A DNA stretch of 64,000 nucleotides from JANXLS01 sp035308565 (GTDB taxonomy: Bacteria > Planctomycetota > SZUA-567 > H5-PLA8). The notes below the pieces were generated by a model, which saw nothing but the letters and a program-made list of their open reading frames with translations, did not search any database and was not told where the DNA came from. Shown in pieces: positions 8,475 to 17,454 of this stretch. The position numbers and the translations under genes were made by a program. How positions within the stretch are numbered: position 1 is the first letter of the stretch; each line of letters begins with the position of its first letter. Location: contig DATGGK010000182.1 in assembly GCA_035308565.1 (NCBI GenBank), positions 7,371-71,370 on the forward strand, given 5' to 3'.

Positions 8475-9323
8475 TTACTCGGTCGGGAGCTGTACTTCGC
8501 CGCGAAATGAAACCACGCGGCCCCACAGGTCCTTCGTGCCCCAGATTCCCTCGCGCAAACACTCCAACTGCACGATCTGGCTGTGATCGACGAACAAATT
8601 GACATCGGGACCAAAATTCTTGATGTACCAGCCGAACACGTCCGGATCGGCGGCTTCGAACATCAGGTGCTCCATTCCGAGCGCATTGACGAAGCGCGCC
8701 GGCACGTCCGTGCGCCAAGGCTCGACGTTTTCGGTAATCCCTTCCGATTCGATCATCAGCATCGGCGCGCCGGCTTCGAGAAAACGTTTCGCGCGCGCGA
8801 TCGCCCACGCTGGGTCGCTGGTGCCTTCGGCGGCGAGTTCTTTCGCGGCCGTTCCGCCTCCTGCGCCGAATTGAATTCCAATCTCAGGCTTCGGTTTGAG
8901 CCCCAGTTTCTTCACCTGCTCGATCAAGCGCAGCCAATCGTCGGTGGGAATGCTGACAAAACCCGCTGAGAGTTCGACGATGTCGAAGCCCAGTTCCTTG
9001 CATTGTTTCAAATATCCGCGCACGGCCTCTTCGCCTTGGGTCAAGACGTATTCGATGAAACCGCCGGTGGAAACCTGGACGTCGTGTTTATGGCAAATGT
9101 CGATCAGTTCGCGCAGGCGCGCTTGCGGGAAGAGGGTGAACGAGCCGCCGGCGAATTTGAACGAATCGACGTAGCGCGCCATCAAGCTGAGCAGATCGCG
9201 CAGTTGAGCGGGGCCAATCACGCTGTAATACGGCCCGCGAATTTCGGTGACCCCGCTGGCGCGCGGCTTGGGCGCACGGCGGTTGGCATGAAGGAAACCA
9301 AACGCGCGGTCGTTGTCAGTCAT
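8475..9323 (-). CDS. comA: ComA-family phosphosulfolactate synthase
   Basis: Family members join sulfite and phosphoenolpyruvate to give (2R)-phospho-3-sulfolactate, the first step of coenzyme M synthesis in methanogens, and also serve other sulfonate routes in bacteria. The 282-residue TIM-barrel protein shows the family blocks DSFKFAGGSFTLFP, IELSAGF-like VELSAGFVSIP, KPEIGIQFGAGGG, MIESEGITE and IFEAAD-like MFEAADP. A strong ribosome binding site (AAGGAGGTGA) lies before the ATG, and the start overlaps the mmgE stop by eight bases, so the two are co-expressed. The real substrate in this organism cannot be read from sequence. Confidence 0.85.
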   Translation of the reverse strand: MTDNDRAFGFLHANRRAPKPRASGVTEIRGPYYSVIGPAQLRDLLSLMARYVDSFKFAGGSFTLFPQARLRELIDICHKHDVQVSTGGFIEYVLTQGEEAVRGYLKQCKELGFDIVELSAGFVSIPTDDWLRLIEQVKKLGLKPKPEIGIQFGAGGGTAAKELAAEGTSDPAWAIARAKRFLEAGAPMLMIESEGITENVEPWRTDVPARFVNALGMEHLMFEAADPDVFGWYIKNFGPDVNLFVDHSQIVQLECLREGIWGTKDLWGRVVSFRGEVQLPTE

Positions 9324-10713
9324 GATTCACCTCCTTGACGCGCCGCAATGCCGCGCCGAGCAGACTTGTCGGACAGGTTTCAAGCGTCTTGACGAGTTCG
9401 ACGATTTCGTTGCGCACGGTTGTGCCGAGGCGGCCGGCCGTCAGCGCGTCGAATTTCGCCAGCGCGGAATCCCAATTCATCGGGCGCGTGAAATAGCCTT
9501 CGAATTGCCGCTTTTCGACGCTGCGTTCGCGCCCGTCTTTGAAGGTGGCTGTCACACGCGCGCGCATTTCTTCAGGAAACGAGCGGCTGAATTCTTCCGA
9601 TGGAATGACTTCAACGCGGCGCATGAGTTCCTGAACGTCTCCGCGCGTGATGCGTTCGGGCTCGTATTGTTCGGGCATCACACAGCCATCCAACAACGCC
9701 ACGGCTGCAATGTAGGGCAGACTGTGGTCGGCCTGTTCTTTTGTCCGCACGTTCTGTTTGTTGCCCTCGTCGCCGCCGCCGATGATGTTGTAGGCCACGT
9801 CGAAAATTTCGATGCGCAAATGGTCGAGATTCTCCAAACGAAAACCGGCGTCGCCGCGCAAATCCAGGATCGCTTCGATGGTGGATTGCGAATGAATTTC
9901 GGCGTTGAAGCGCTTGATGCTCGCGCGCAGAATGCTGTCGAGTTGCGAATTTTTCCAGTCGATCTGAAACGGTCCGGCGATGGCTTCGATGAATCCTTTG
10001 CGGCCTTCGATCACCGAGAGCGGGCCAGTCACGCCGCGCATGGCAAGAAATGCGGCGTGCGTGGCGCCGCATGCGGTATTGGGAAACGCGAGGCCCTTCC
10101 AGTGCGAAAGTTCGCCAGTGCGCGTGACTCGCAGCGCGTTATAGGCGGTGCCGGACATCGCCAAAGCATGAGCGATGCGCGGCTTTTCCAACTTAAGAAT
10201 TTTCGCGACACCCGCCGCGACGGAATAGGCGCCTTGGGTCGTGTGGTCGAAACCCTTCGCACGGACCGGCGCGGCCTCGCTCAAGCGGCATTGAATTTCA
10301 TAGGCGGCGGCGAGCGCGGTTAGGAAATCCTGCCCGGAAGCTTGAGCGTATTCCCCGGCGGCGAGGACCGCGGCAATGTTATCGCTGGGGTGGCACGTTT
10401 CGCCTTTGGCCAGGTAGCTGTCGTTGAAGTCAAGATAGCGCACGAGCGCACCGTTGTAGAATGCCGCGCGATCCGGCGCGCTGAGTCCTCCGCCGATCAG
10501 CGAACTCTTCGCCGCGCCGCCGAAGTCGTCCAACTGCGCGCGGATAAGATTCATTACGTCGCGGCCGATTGCACCGATTGCGCAGCCAATCGCATCGAGC
10601 GTATGGAGCTTCAGTCGGTCGATGGCATGTGCCGAAAGTCGGTCGAATGCCGCGTTTCCGACAAAGTCCGCCATTTGTTCGGCAATAGTCAAAGGCGCAC
10701 TCCTCGTGTCCAA
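9316..10713 (-). CDS. MmgE/PrpD family protein (2-methylcitrate dehydratase-like)
   Basis: The MmgE/PrpD family includes 2-methylcitrate, cis-aconitate and related dehydratases. The 465-residue protein begins with TIAEQMADFVGNAAF and carries DAIGCAIGAIG, a family marker, and later VVRYLDFNDSYL-like LVRYLDFNDSYLAKGETCHPSDN, the best-known family signature. Length is typical. Only one mmgE-like gene is present, with no prpB or prpC nearby, so the methylcitrate cycle is not indicated; pairing with comA suggests a C3/C4 sulfonate or acid substrate instead, but that is inference. Confidence 0.88.
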   Translation of the reverse strand: MDTRSAPLTIAEQMADFVGNAAFDRLSAHAIDRLKLHTLDAIGCAIGAIGRDVMNLIRAQLDDFGGAAKSSLIGGGLSAPDRAAFYNGALVRYLDFNDSYLAKGETCHPSDNIAAVLAAGEYAQASGQDFLTALAAAYEIQCRLSEAAPVRAKGFDHTTQGAYSVAAGVAKILKLEKPRIAHALAMSGTAYNALRVTRTGELSHWKGLAFPNTACGATHAAFLAMRGVTGPLSVIEGRKGFIEAIAGPFQIDWKNSQLDSILRASIKRFNAEIHSQSTIEAILDLRGDAGFRLENLDHLRIEIFDVAYNIIGGGDEGNKQNVRTKEQADHSLPYIAAVALLDGCVMPEQYEPERITRGDVQELMRRVEVIPSEEFSRSFPEEMRARVTATFKDGRERSVEKRQFEGYFTRPMNWDSALAKFDALTAGRLGTTVRNEIVELVKTLETCPTSLLGAALRRVKEVNHD

Positions 10714-10745
10714 TAAGGAGTGCGCAAGAATTGAGCCACAAATAA

Positions 10746-10830
10746 AGTCCTGAGTGCTGAGTGCTGAGTAATGGCGGCAAAAGCGCTTCGCGCTTTCCCG
10801 CTCAGGACTCAGGACTCAGCACTCAGGACT
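10746..10830. repeat. Facing arrays of 7-bp repeats (GTGCTGA/GTCCTGA) forming a long hairpin
   Basis: Left array 10746-10770 is made of GTCCTGA and GTGCTGA heptamers. Right array 10801-10830 is the reverse complement type (CAGGACT, CAGCACT). Between them a 30-base loop contains its own hairpin, AAAGCGC-TTC-GCGCTTT at 10780-10796. It lies in the divergent gap between the minus-strand mmgE start and the plus-strand DUF1549 gene, so it lies where both promoters should be. Confidence 0.85.
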
Positions 10831-10960
10831 AATTCTGAATCCACGAAAAAAATCGTGACAAACGCGGGAAAATGGTGTACTGTGAATACTGCGGATATCA
10901 ATAGGCGTTTATCATCTTAACGCCAGAAGGGCTTGACTCCGCAGGTGGGGCAAGTTGGTT

Positions 10961-12640
10961 ATGAAAAGGAGCGCACTATTTTTGGCAGTCTTTGTTCTGT
11001 CCGCCGCGGCTGCACGCGCGGCGGATCAGAATTATCTGGCAATTTATGAATACGGTTCGCCGGCGCAGATGGGCGAATTGGACAGAATCGTTTTGTCCAA
11101 ACTCGGCTCGATTGGATGCGGGCCAGGCCGCTGTTCCGACGCGGTCTTCGTGCGCCGTGCGTTCATCGATGTCATCGGCACCCTGCCGACGCCGCAGGAG
11201 GCGCGGGAATTCATCCTCGACCCGGACATTGGAGGCAAGCGCGCCAAGCTGATCGATCGATTGCTGGCACGCGACGAATTCGCAGATTATTGGGCCATGA
11301 AGTGGGGCGACGTGCTGCGAATCAAGGCGGAATTCCCCGTCAATCTCTGGCCCAACGCCGCGCAGGCCTATCACCGCTGGGTGCGCGCGTCGATTGCCGA
11401 GAACAAACCGTACGACAAATTCGCGCGCGAACTGCTCACGTCCAGCGGCAGCAACTTCCGCGTTGGGCCGGTGAATTTTTATCGCGCGCTCCAAAACCGC
11501 ACACCCGAAGGCATCGCCGGCGCGGTGGCATTGACGCTGATGGGGTCGCGCATTGATTCCTGGCCGAAAGAGCGCCAAGCCGGCATGGCGGCGTTCTTTT
11601 CGCAGATTGGCTACAAGTCAACGCGCGAATGGAAAGAGGAGGTCGTCTTCTGGGATCCATTGCACAGCAGCGTGCTTGTAGCCAACGCGGCCGCCGAGAA
11701 GAAACCCGGCGCGCCCGCCGAACCTGCGCCGCTCGTCGAGCCGAGCGTGGTCTCGGCGATCTTGCCGGACGGCACGAAGATCATGTTGACGCCCGACCGC
11801 GATCCGCGCGATGACTTCGCCGATTGGCTGATCAAACCGAAAAACAAATGGTTCACGCGCGCGATCTGCAACCGCGTTTGGTCGTGGCTGATTGGCCGAG
11901 GCATCATCCACGAGCCGGATGACATTCGCGACGACAATCCGCCATGCAACCCGGAACTGATCACGTTTCTCGAAAAGGAATTGATCGCCAGCGGCTATGA
12001 CATGAAGAAGTTCTACCGCCTGATTTTGAACTCGGCGACGTACCAGTTCTCCTCGACGCCGCGCTTCGTCAACAATCCCAAAGCCGAAGCCAATTTTGCG
12101 AGCTATCCGCTGCGGCGGCTTGAAGCCGAAGTGCTGATCGACGCGATCAACAAGGCCACCGGCGCGACGGACCTTTATACCAGTCCCATTCCTGAGCCGT
12201 TCACGTACATTCCGAAGGATAAGCCGGCGATCACCATCGCCGACGGCAGCATCACCAGCCCTTTCCTAACCTTATTCGGGCGCTCGGCACGCGCGACGGG
12301 AATGGAGAACGAACGCAACAACAAGCCCGTGCCCGCGCAGTGGCTGCACACGCTCAATTCGAGCCATATTCAGATAAAATTGTCGCAAGGTCCGACGATG
12401 AAGGCGATCCTCGATTCAGGTCACAAGCCGGCACAAATCCTTGAAGACCTGTACCTCACTATTCTCTCGCGCTTTCCGACGCCTCAGGAAGTGTCCTATG
12501 CGGAATCATACAGTTCAGCCGCAACAACCGTGCAAGGGAAGGCGGTCAAAGGAGGCGGCGCCCAGCAAAGGCGCCGCGAGGATTGGGTGGACATCGCCTG
12601 GGCTTTGATGAACAGCGATGAATTTTTGTACCGGCATTGA
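10961..12640 (+). CDS. DUF1549/DUF1553 domain protein, exported
   Basis: A 559-residue exported protein with a signal peptide (residues 1-20, ending ARAAD). The DUF1549 part (about residues 25-220) shows VRRAFIDVIGTLPTPQEAREF and EFADYWAMKWGDVLR; the DUF1553 part (about 285-559) shows WLIKPKNKWFTRAICNRVW and NSATYQFSSTPR. This pair of domains is expanded in Planctomycetota and Verrucomicrobiota, normally beside a DUF1501 gene, as here. No CxxCH heme motif is present, unlike many relatives that carry a cytochrome c domain. ATG 10961 is preferred over the TTG six bases upstream. Function unknown; likely on the cell surface or in the periplasm. Confidence 0.85.
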   Translation: MKRSALFLAVFVLSAAAARAADQNYLAIYEYGSPAQMGELDRIVLSKLGSIGCGPGRCSDAVFVRRAFIDVIGTLPTPQEAREFILDPDIGGKRAKLIDRLLARDEFADYWAMKWGDVLRIKAEFPVNLWPNAAQAYHRWVRASIAENKPYDKFARELLTSSGSNFRVGPVNFYRALQNRTPEGIAGAVALTLMGSRIDSWPKERQAGMAAFFSQIGYKSTREWKEEVVFWDPLHSSVLVANAAAEKKPGAPAEPAPLVEPSVVSAILPDGTKIMLTPDRDPRDDFADWLIKPKNKWFTRAICNRVWSWLIGRGIIHEPDDIRDDNPPCNPELITFLEKELIASGYDMKKFYRLILNSATYQFSSTPRFVNNPKAEANFASYPLRRLEAEVLIDAINKATGATDLYTSPIPEPFTYIPKDKPAITIADGSITSPFLTLFGRSARATGMENERNNKPVPAQWLHTLNSSHIQIKLSQGPTMKAILDSGHKPAQILEDLYLTILSRFPTPQEVSYAESYSSAATTVQGKAVKGGGAQQRRREDWVDIAWALMNSDEFLYRH

Positions 12641-12649
12641 CACAGCTTA

Positions 12650-12724
12650 ATTCAAGGTTCACGATTCAAAACTCAAGGTTATCGGATGCGGCGACGTTGA
12701 ATCTTGAATCTCGAATCTTTGAAT
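12650..12724. repeat. Facing arrays of 7-bp repeats (GATTCAA type)
   Basis: The left half is a degenerate run of ATTCAAG/ATTCAAA-type heptamers and the right half is TTGAATC repeated about four times, giving an imperfect inverted array around a short GC-rich loop (about 12681-12695). It occupies the gap between the DUF1549 and DUF1501 genes. The sequence of the unit differs from the array at 10746, but unit length and layout are the same. Confidence 0.75.
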
Positions 12725-12746
12725 GTGCTCTATAAGGAGACTGGAT

Positions 12747-14099
12747 ATGAAACCGAACCGCAGACTGAACAGTGGCGCAGGAATCACTCGGCGTGAAGCA
12801 TTGGCGCGGGGCGCAGTCGGATTGCTGGCGGCGGGATCGCTCGGCGCCAAACTCATGGGGGACGACAGCCCGTATGAAAAACCGGCGGCGAAGACGAAAG
12901 CCAAGTCGGTGGTCCAGGTGTTCCTCTGGGGCGGCATGTCGCACAACGACACGTGGGACCCCAAGCCGGATTCCGGCTACGATTACGAAGGCGAGTTCGG
13001 GAAGTCCATCTCGACGAATGCGAACGGCATCCAGATCGGCGGCTTGTTCCCGGAGTTGGCGAAGCAGGCGGACAAGTTCTCGCTGATTCGCGGCATGACT
13101 CACCGTAACAATGGCCACGAGACGGCCGCGTACCTGATGCAGACCGGCCACACGCCCGGCGAGCGGCTGGCCTATCCCAGCATCGGCGCGGTCTTTTCGC
13201 TGTTCAAAAGCCCGGAATACAAGGGCATCATTCCGCCGTACGTGGTGCTGAATCGAGAACAGGGCCGCTTCTCTGAAGAGGGTTTCCTCGGGCCAAAATA
13301 CAAACCCTTCGCCACCGGCGGCGACCCCAACGCGGCGCGCTTCGAGGTCGAGGGCGTTGTGGCGCCCGGCATCACCGACGACCGCCAGCGCTCCCGCCGC
13401 GAATTGCTGAAGCGCTTGAACAGCATGGGCAATTTGATGCACGACAGCAAGGATTTGTACGCATCGGAAGAAGCGAAGAACCGCGCATACGAATTGATCC
13501 TCGGCGCCGGCCGCGACGTGTTCGATCTGACCAAAGAGAAGCCGGAACTGCGCGACAAGTATGGCCGCCACACGTTCGGGCAGGAATGTCTCGCCGCGCG
13601 GCGCATGGTCGAAGCCGGCGTGCCGTACGTCGTCATCAATTATCCGGGCGGATGGGACACACACAGCAATCACTTCGCGACGATGCGGCGGCAGTGTCCG
13701 CAGTTGGATCAGGGCCTGGCGGTGCTTCTGTCTGACTTAAAAGACCGCGGGCTGCTGGACACGACGCTGGTTTGGTGCTGCGGCGAATTTGGGCGAGGTC
13801 CGAAAGTGGATTGGCAACCGCCGTGGAATGGCGGACGAAACCACTACGGCAACGTTTTCTCGGTGCTGGTTGCCGGCGGCGGATTCAAAGGCGGCTGCGT
13901 GGTCGGCTCGTCGGACGCAAAGGCCGAAGAAGTCAAAGACCGCCCCGTGTATCCGGTGGATTTGCTTGGCAGCATTTATCAACTGGCTGGAATCGATGCG
14001 AGCGCCAAGCTTTCGCACCCGATGGGTCTCGAAGCTCACGTATTGCCGACGTCGGCGGAGAACGTGAAGTCGGCGGGGTTGTTGAAGGAAATTATGTAG
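12747..14099 (+). CDS. DUF1501 domain protein, Tat-exported
   Basis: DUF1501 proteins are sulfatase/alkaline-phosphatase-like exported proteins found next to DUF1549/DUF1553 genes. The 450-residue product has a twin-arginine signal (ITRREALARGAVGLLAAG, about residues 13-30). The family blocks VFLWGGMSHNDTWDPKPD, GMTHRNNGHETAAYLMQTGH, YPGGWDTHSNHF, and EFGRGPKVDWQ...GRNHYG are all visible. AAGGAG at 12734-12739 supports the ATG at 12747. It is the second gene of a four-gene run of exported proteins. Substrate unknown. Confidence 0.9.
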   Translation: MKPNRRLNSGAGITRREALARGAVGLLAAGSLGAKLMGDDSPYEKPAAKTKAKSVVQVFLWGGMSHNDTWDPKPDSGYDYEGEFGKSISTNANGIQIGGLFPELAKQADKFSLIRGMTHRNNGHETAAYLMQTGHTPGERLAYPSIGAVFSLFKSPEYKGIIPPYVVLNREQGRFSEEGFLGPKYKPFATGGDPNAARFEVEGVVAPGITDDRQRSRRELLKRLNSMGNLMHDSKDLYASEEAKNRAYELILGAGRDVFDLTKEKPELRDKYGRHTFGQECLAARRMVEAGVPYVVINYPGGWDTHSNHFATMRRQCPQLDQGLAVLLSDLKDRGLLDTTLVWCCGEFGRGPKVDWQPPWNGGRNHYGNVFSVLVAGGGFKGGCVVGSSDAKAEEVKDRPVYPVDLLGSIYQLAGIDASAKLSHPMGLEAHVLPTSAENVKSAGLLKEIM

Positions 14100-14104
14100 G
14101 AAAT

Positions 14105-14182
14105 GAGACTGGAGACTGGAGACGAGAGACGGGAACAGGAATCCGAGGGCGCGGCTAAACTGCTCCGGTCTCCAGTCTCGAG
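14105..14182. repeat. Facing arrays of 7-bp repeats (GGAGACT type)
   Basis: GGAGACT is repeated about three to four times at 14105-14131 and faced by its reverse complement (GTCTCCA, GTCTCGA) at 14165-14182. It fills the whole gap between the DUF1501 gene and the next start, so a stable hairpin can form in the mRNA immediately before the PPC gene. Confidence 0.75.
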
Positions 14183-14192
14183 TGGAGTGGTT

Positions 14193-16214
14193 ATGTTCAA
14201 AACACGATGGCTTGTAATCCTGGCCGTGGCCGGTCTGATGGCGCCGGCGGCGGCAGAGCAGCGGCCGTACATCGGCTACGTTTATCCGGCTGGAGGCCAG
14301 CAAGGCACGACATTTCAAATCAAGCTCGGCGGGCAGGGTTTGGACGACGTGAACCAGGCGATCGTCTCCGGCAACGGCGTTGACGCGAAAGTGCTGGAGT
14401 ATTACCGCAGACTCGGACCAAACGAAATCGCCCTGTTGAACGAGCAGCTTAAAGAATTGAAGCCGGCGAAAACCGACGCGGCGAAAGGCAAACCTGCGGA
14501 GACGTCCCCGATAAAAACCGCGCCGGCGCCCGCGCAGCCGGCGCCCCAAATTTCGCTGCCGCAAGGTTACGAACCCGCGCAAATCGTCGCGCGCATCGAA
14601 CGACGTATCGCCGAAGCCGTCAACACACCCGCGTGCAATTCGATCTCCAATCTTGTCTTCGTCGAAGTCACGGTTTCACCGGGCGCCGAACCCGGCCCGC
14701 GCGAAATTCGGCTGGTGACGCCGCGCGGCGGCGCATCAAATCCGCTGGTCTTCCATGTCAGCCAGGAACCGGAAGTGATTCGCAAGCCGATGATCTCCGC
14801 CTCGCTCCAAATTCTGGGCAAAGAAGAATCGGCGCTGCGCAAACGCCCGCCGGAAGAAGTCGAGCAACAGATTACCATTCCGTGCACCGTCAACGGCCAG
14901 ATCGCATCGGGCGAAGTTAATCGCTATCGTTTCAAAGCCAAAAAAGGCCAGCACCTCGTGCTGACCACCGAAGCTCGTTCGCTGATCCCGTTCATCGCCG
15001 ACGCCGTGCCCGGCTGGTTTCAACCCGTGCTCGCTGTTTACGACAGCAGCGGCAAGGAAGTCGCGTACGACGACGATTACCGCTTCAAGCCCGATCCTGT
15101 GATTCTTTTCGAAGTTCCCAAAGACGGCGAATACACCTTCACGATTATCGACGCCATTTACCGCGGGCGCGAAGATTTTGTCTATCGCGTGACCATCGGC
15201 GAACTGCCGTTCATCACCAGCATCTTCCCGCTCGGTATGCAAGCGGGCACGGTTCCAACGATTGAGATGAAAGGCTGGAATTTGCAGAAAGCCGCGCTCA
15301 CTCCGCCGGGCAAGGATTCTCCCGCCGGTGTTTACGATCTCGCCGCGCGCGTCGGGGGCCTGAACTCCAACCACGTCCAGTTTGCCGTGGACAATCTGCC
15401 CGAATGTGTCGAGAAAGAGCCAAACAACGACCGGCCCACAGCGCAAAAAGTCACCTTGCCGATCATCGTCAACGGGCGCGTCGATAAACCCGGCGACATC
15501 GATGTGTTTCAATTCGCCGGCAGTGCCGGACAGACGATTGTCGCCGAAGTCTACGCGCGGCGGCTGGATTCGCCGCTCGATTCCGAACTCAAACTTACCG
15601 ACACCACGGGCAAATTGCTAGCCTTCAACGACGATCACGAAGACGCCGGTTCCGGCGTCAACACGCACGCGGCTGATTCCTACATCAAATACAAATTGCC
15701 CGCCGACGGCACATACTTCATCCACCTCGCCGATGCCGCTAAATGCGGCGGCGAAGAATACGCCTACCGCCTGCGCATCAGCGAACCGCGCCCTGATTTC
15801 GAGCTGCGCATCGTCCCCTCCAGCGTCGCGCTGCGCGCGAAATCTTCCGCTGGCGTTGACGTGCACATCCTCCGCAAAGACGGTTTCTCCGGAACGGTCA
15901 AACTCGTTTTGAAAGATCCGCCGGAAGGATTCTCCGTGGGCTCCGTCACGCTCGCGCCCGGTCAGGAAGTCGTCAAATTCAATCTGCAAACGTCACTCTC
16001 TGAAACAAAGCTTCCGCTCTCCTTAAAGATCGAAGGCCAGGCGAAGATTGGCGACAAAGACGTGGCCCACGTCGCCGTGCCTGCCGAAGACCGTATGCAG
16101 GCGTTCCTCTGGCGCCATCTCGTCCCCGCCCGCGAATTTCGCGTCTTCGTTTATGATCCCAACAAAGAACCACCGTCCAAACGCGCCAGCAAGGTGAAAC
16201 TGCCGACGCCGTGA
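14193..16214 (+). CDS. Exported protein with two bacterial pre-peptidase C-terminal (PPC) domains
   Basis: A 673-residue protein with a signal peptide (residues 1-22). An N-terminal region (RPYIGYVYPAGGQQGTTF) looks like an IPT/TIG-type beta domain, then a Lys/Ala/Pro-rich linker (about residues 88-115). Two PPC-type beta-sandwich domains follow: one around VNGQIASGEVNRYRFKAKKG and another around VNGRVDKPGDIDVFQFAG with the DSELKLTD and YRLRISEPRPDFELR ends typical of planctomycetal versions. No catalytic domain is visible, so it is probably a binding or structural partner of the DUF1549/DUF1501 proteins. ATG 14193 is chosen since it begins the signal peptide. Confidence 0.8.
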   Translation: MFKTRWLVILAVAGLMAPAAAEQRPYIGYVYPAGGQQGTTFQIKLGGQGLDDVNQAIVSGNGVDAKVLEYYRRLGPNEIALLNEQLKELKPAKTDAAKGKPAETSPIKTAPAPAQPAPQISLPQGYEPAQIVARIERRIAEAVNTPACNSISNLVFVEVTVSPGAEPGPREIRLVTPRGGASNPLVFHVSQEPEVIRKPMISASLQILGKEESALRKRPPEEVEQQITIPCTVNGQIASGEVNRYRFKAKKGQHLVLTTEARSLIPFIADAVPGWFQPVLAVYDSSGKEVAYDDDYRFKPDPVILFEVPKDGEYTFTIIDAIYRGREDFVYRVTIGELPFITSIFPLGMQAGTVPTIEMKGWNLQKAALTPPGKDSPAGVYDLAARVGGLNSNHVQFAVDNLPECVEKEPNNDRPTAQKVTLPIIVNGRVDKPGDIDVFQFAGSAGQTIVAEVYARRLDSPLDSELKLTDTTGKLLAFNDDHEDAGSGVNTHAADSYIKYKLPADGTYFIHLADAAKCGGEEYAYRLRISEPRPDFELRIVPSSVALRAKSSAGVDVHILRKDGFSGTVKLVLKDPPEGFSVGSVTLAPGQEVVKFNLQTSLSETKLPLSLKIEGQAKIGDKDVAHVAVPAEDRMQAFLWRHLVPAREFRVFVYDPNKEPPSKRASKVKLPTP

Positions 16215-16251
16215 GAAGGCAGGAGTCAGGAGGCAGGAGTCAGGAGTCAGG
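16215..16251. repeat. Array of 7-bp repeats (GGAGTCA type)
   Basis: A run of GGAGTCA with variant GGAGGCA, about four to five units, starting at the stop codon of the PPC gene and ending just before the ribosome binding site of the next gene. Only one orientation is present here. Confidence 0.7.
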
Positions 16252-16268
16252 GGCGGGAGGAATTCAAC

Positions 16269-17186
16269 ATGAAACGCAGCACGGTTCGCGTCACGGTTCG
16301 GCTCGCTATGGGACTTTGTTTCGCCAGTCTTACTGGGTTGGCTGGCGAGCCCGCGAAAGCTGCCGCCCCACCCCCGCCGCCGCCGCCGCCGAAAGGCACG
16401 GTGCTTTATTTTAGTTTCGACAAGGCCGAATCCGGCAACGTTCCCGATAAAAGCGGGAGCAACAACACCGGCCATATCACGGGCGCAAAGTGGACTGCCG
16501 CCGGCAAGCTCGGCGGCGGCTGCGAGTTCTCCGGCAAAGGCGATTATATTCAAGTCGCGGACAGCGAATCGCTTCACATGAAGCAGGGAACATTTATCGC
16601 TTGGTTCAAGACTTCGAAGTCCGACACGATCTGGCGACGCATCCTCGACAAACGCGCCGAACGCGGCTTTGCGCTGGCCATCGCCGGCGATGCCGCAGGA
16701 ATGCAATCCAAAGGCAAACTCGCGTTCACAGTTAACGGTTGCACGCCATGTTTAAGCGACAACACGGTCGTGGACGGCAGTTGGCACCACGCCGCCGCGA
16801 CGTTCGACGGCGAAAATCTGCGATTGTATGTCGATGGCGTGCTTCAAAAAGCGGTGGTCCCGATGAAGGGCGAAATCGTCGCCACCCACGAACCGCTGAC
16901 GATCGGGCAGAACCGCTACAACCCGACGCCGCTGGAAAACGATCAATCCTTCGAAGGCACGCTCGATGAAATCATGCTCGTCAACCGCGCGCTGTCCGCC
17001 GAGGAGATCAAAGCAATGATCGCCGTCGTGATCGCCGCCGACCCCGTGGCCGCGGCCAGCAAGCCCAAATTCACCAAGCAGCAGGTCGCAGGCCGGCTCA
17101 GGGAGCTCAAGTACCTCTTCGAACAGGGCCTGCTGACCGAAGATTTCTACGCGCGCAAAGTCGCCGAATGCGAAGCGGCTCAATAA
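16269..17186 (+). CDS. LamG/concanavalin A-like exported protein with SHOCT-like C-terminus
   Basis: A 305-residue protein with a signal peptide, a short Ala/Pro-rich linker with eight consecutive prolines, and a LamG-like jellyroll domain (about residues 45-245): LYFSFDKAESGNVPDKSG, GTFIAWFKTSKSD, WHHAAATFDGENLRLYVDG, GTLDEIMLVNRALSAEEI. The last 35 residues (RLRELKYLFEQGLLTEDFYARK) match the SHOCT motif, a short helical oligomerisation element. GGGAGG at 16255-16260 supports the ATG. Last gene of the run that begins at 10961. A 7-bp hairpin without a T-run lies downstream at 17215-17235. Confidence 0.82.
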   Translation: MKRSTVRVTVRLAMGLCFASLTGLAGEPAKAAAPPPPPPPPKGTVLYFSFDKAESGNVPDKSGSNNTGHITGAKWTAAGKLGGGCEFSGKGDYIQVADSESLHMKQGTFIAWFKTSKSDTIWRRILDKRAERGFALAIAGDAAGMQSKGKLAFTVNGCTPCLSDNTVVDGSWHHAAATFDGENLRLYVDGVLQKAVVPMKGEIVATHEPLTIGQNRYNPTPLENDQSFEGTLDEIMLVNRALSAEEIKAMIAVVIAADPVAAASKPKFTKQQVAGRLRELKYLFEQGLLTEDFYARKVAECEAAQ

Positions 17187-17454
17187 CGCCACTTCATTCC
17201 CTAACTTTTTCGACCGAGAGAATCCACATCTCTCGGGAAGACCGAACGGTTTCCAAAATCAAAAAAATCGGCGAAAAAACCGTCTGAAAATCACATTGTG
17301 CGTTTTCCGGTAGGATTCCCACCCGCGCGAATGTCCTCCCTTCAGAAACCAACACCCCCCGCCGACCTTCGGTGGAACCATTGCCGCAATCAGGCGCTTT
17401 TGCCATTCCGCGTTGTCGCGAGATTCGGCGCTGCGTCCTTAAGGAGTCCGCACC

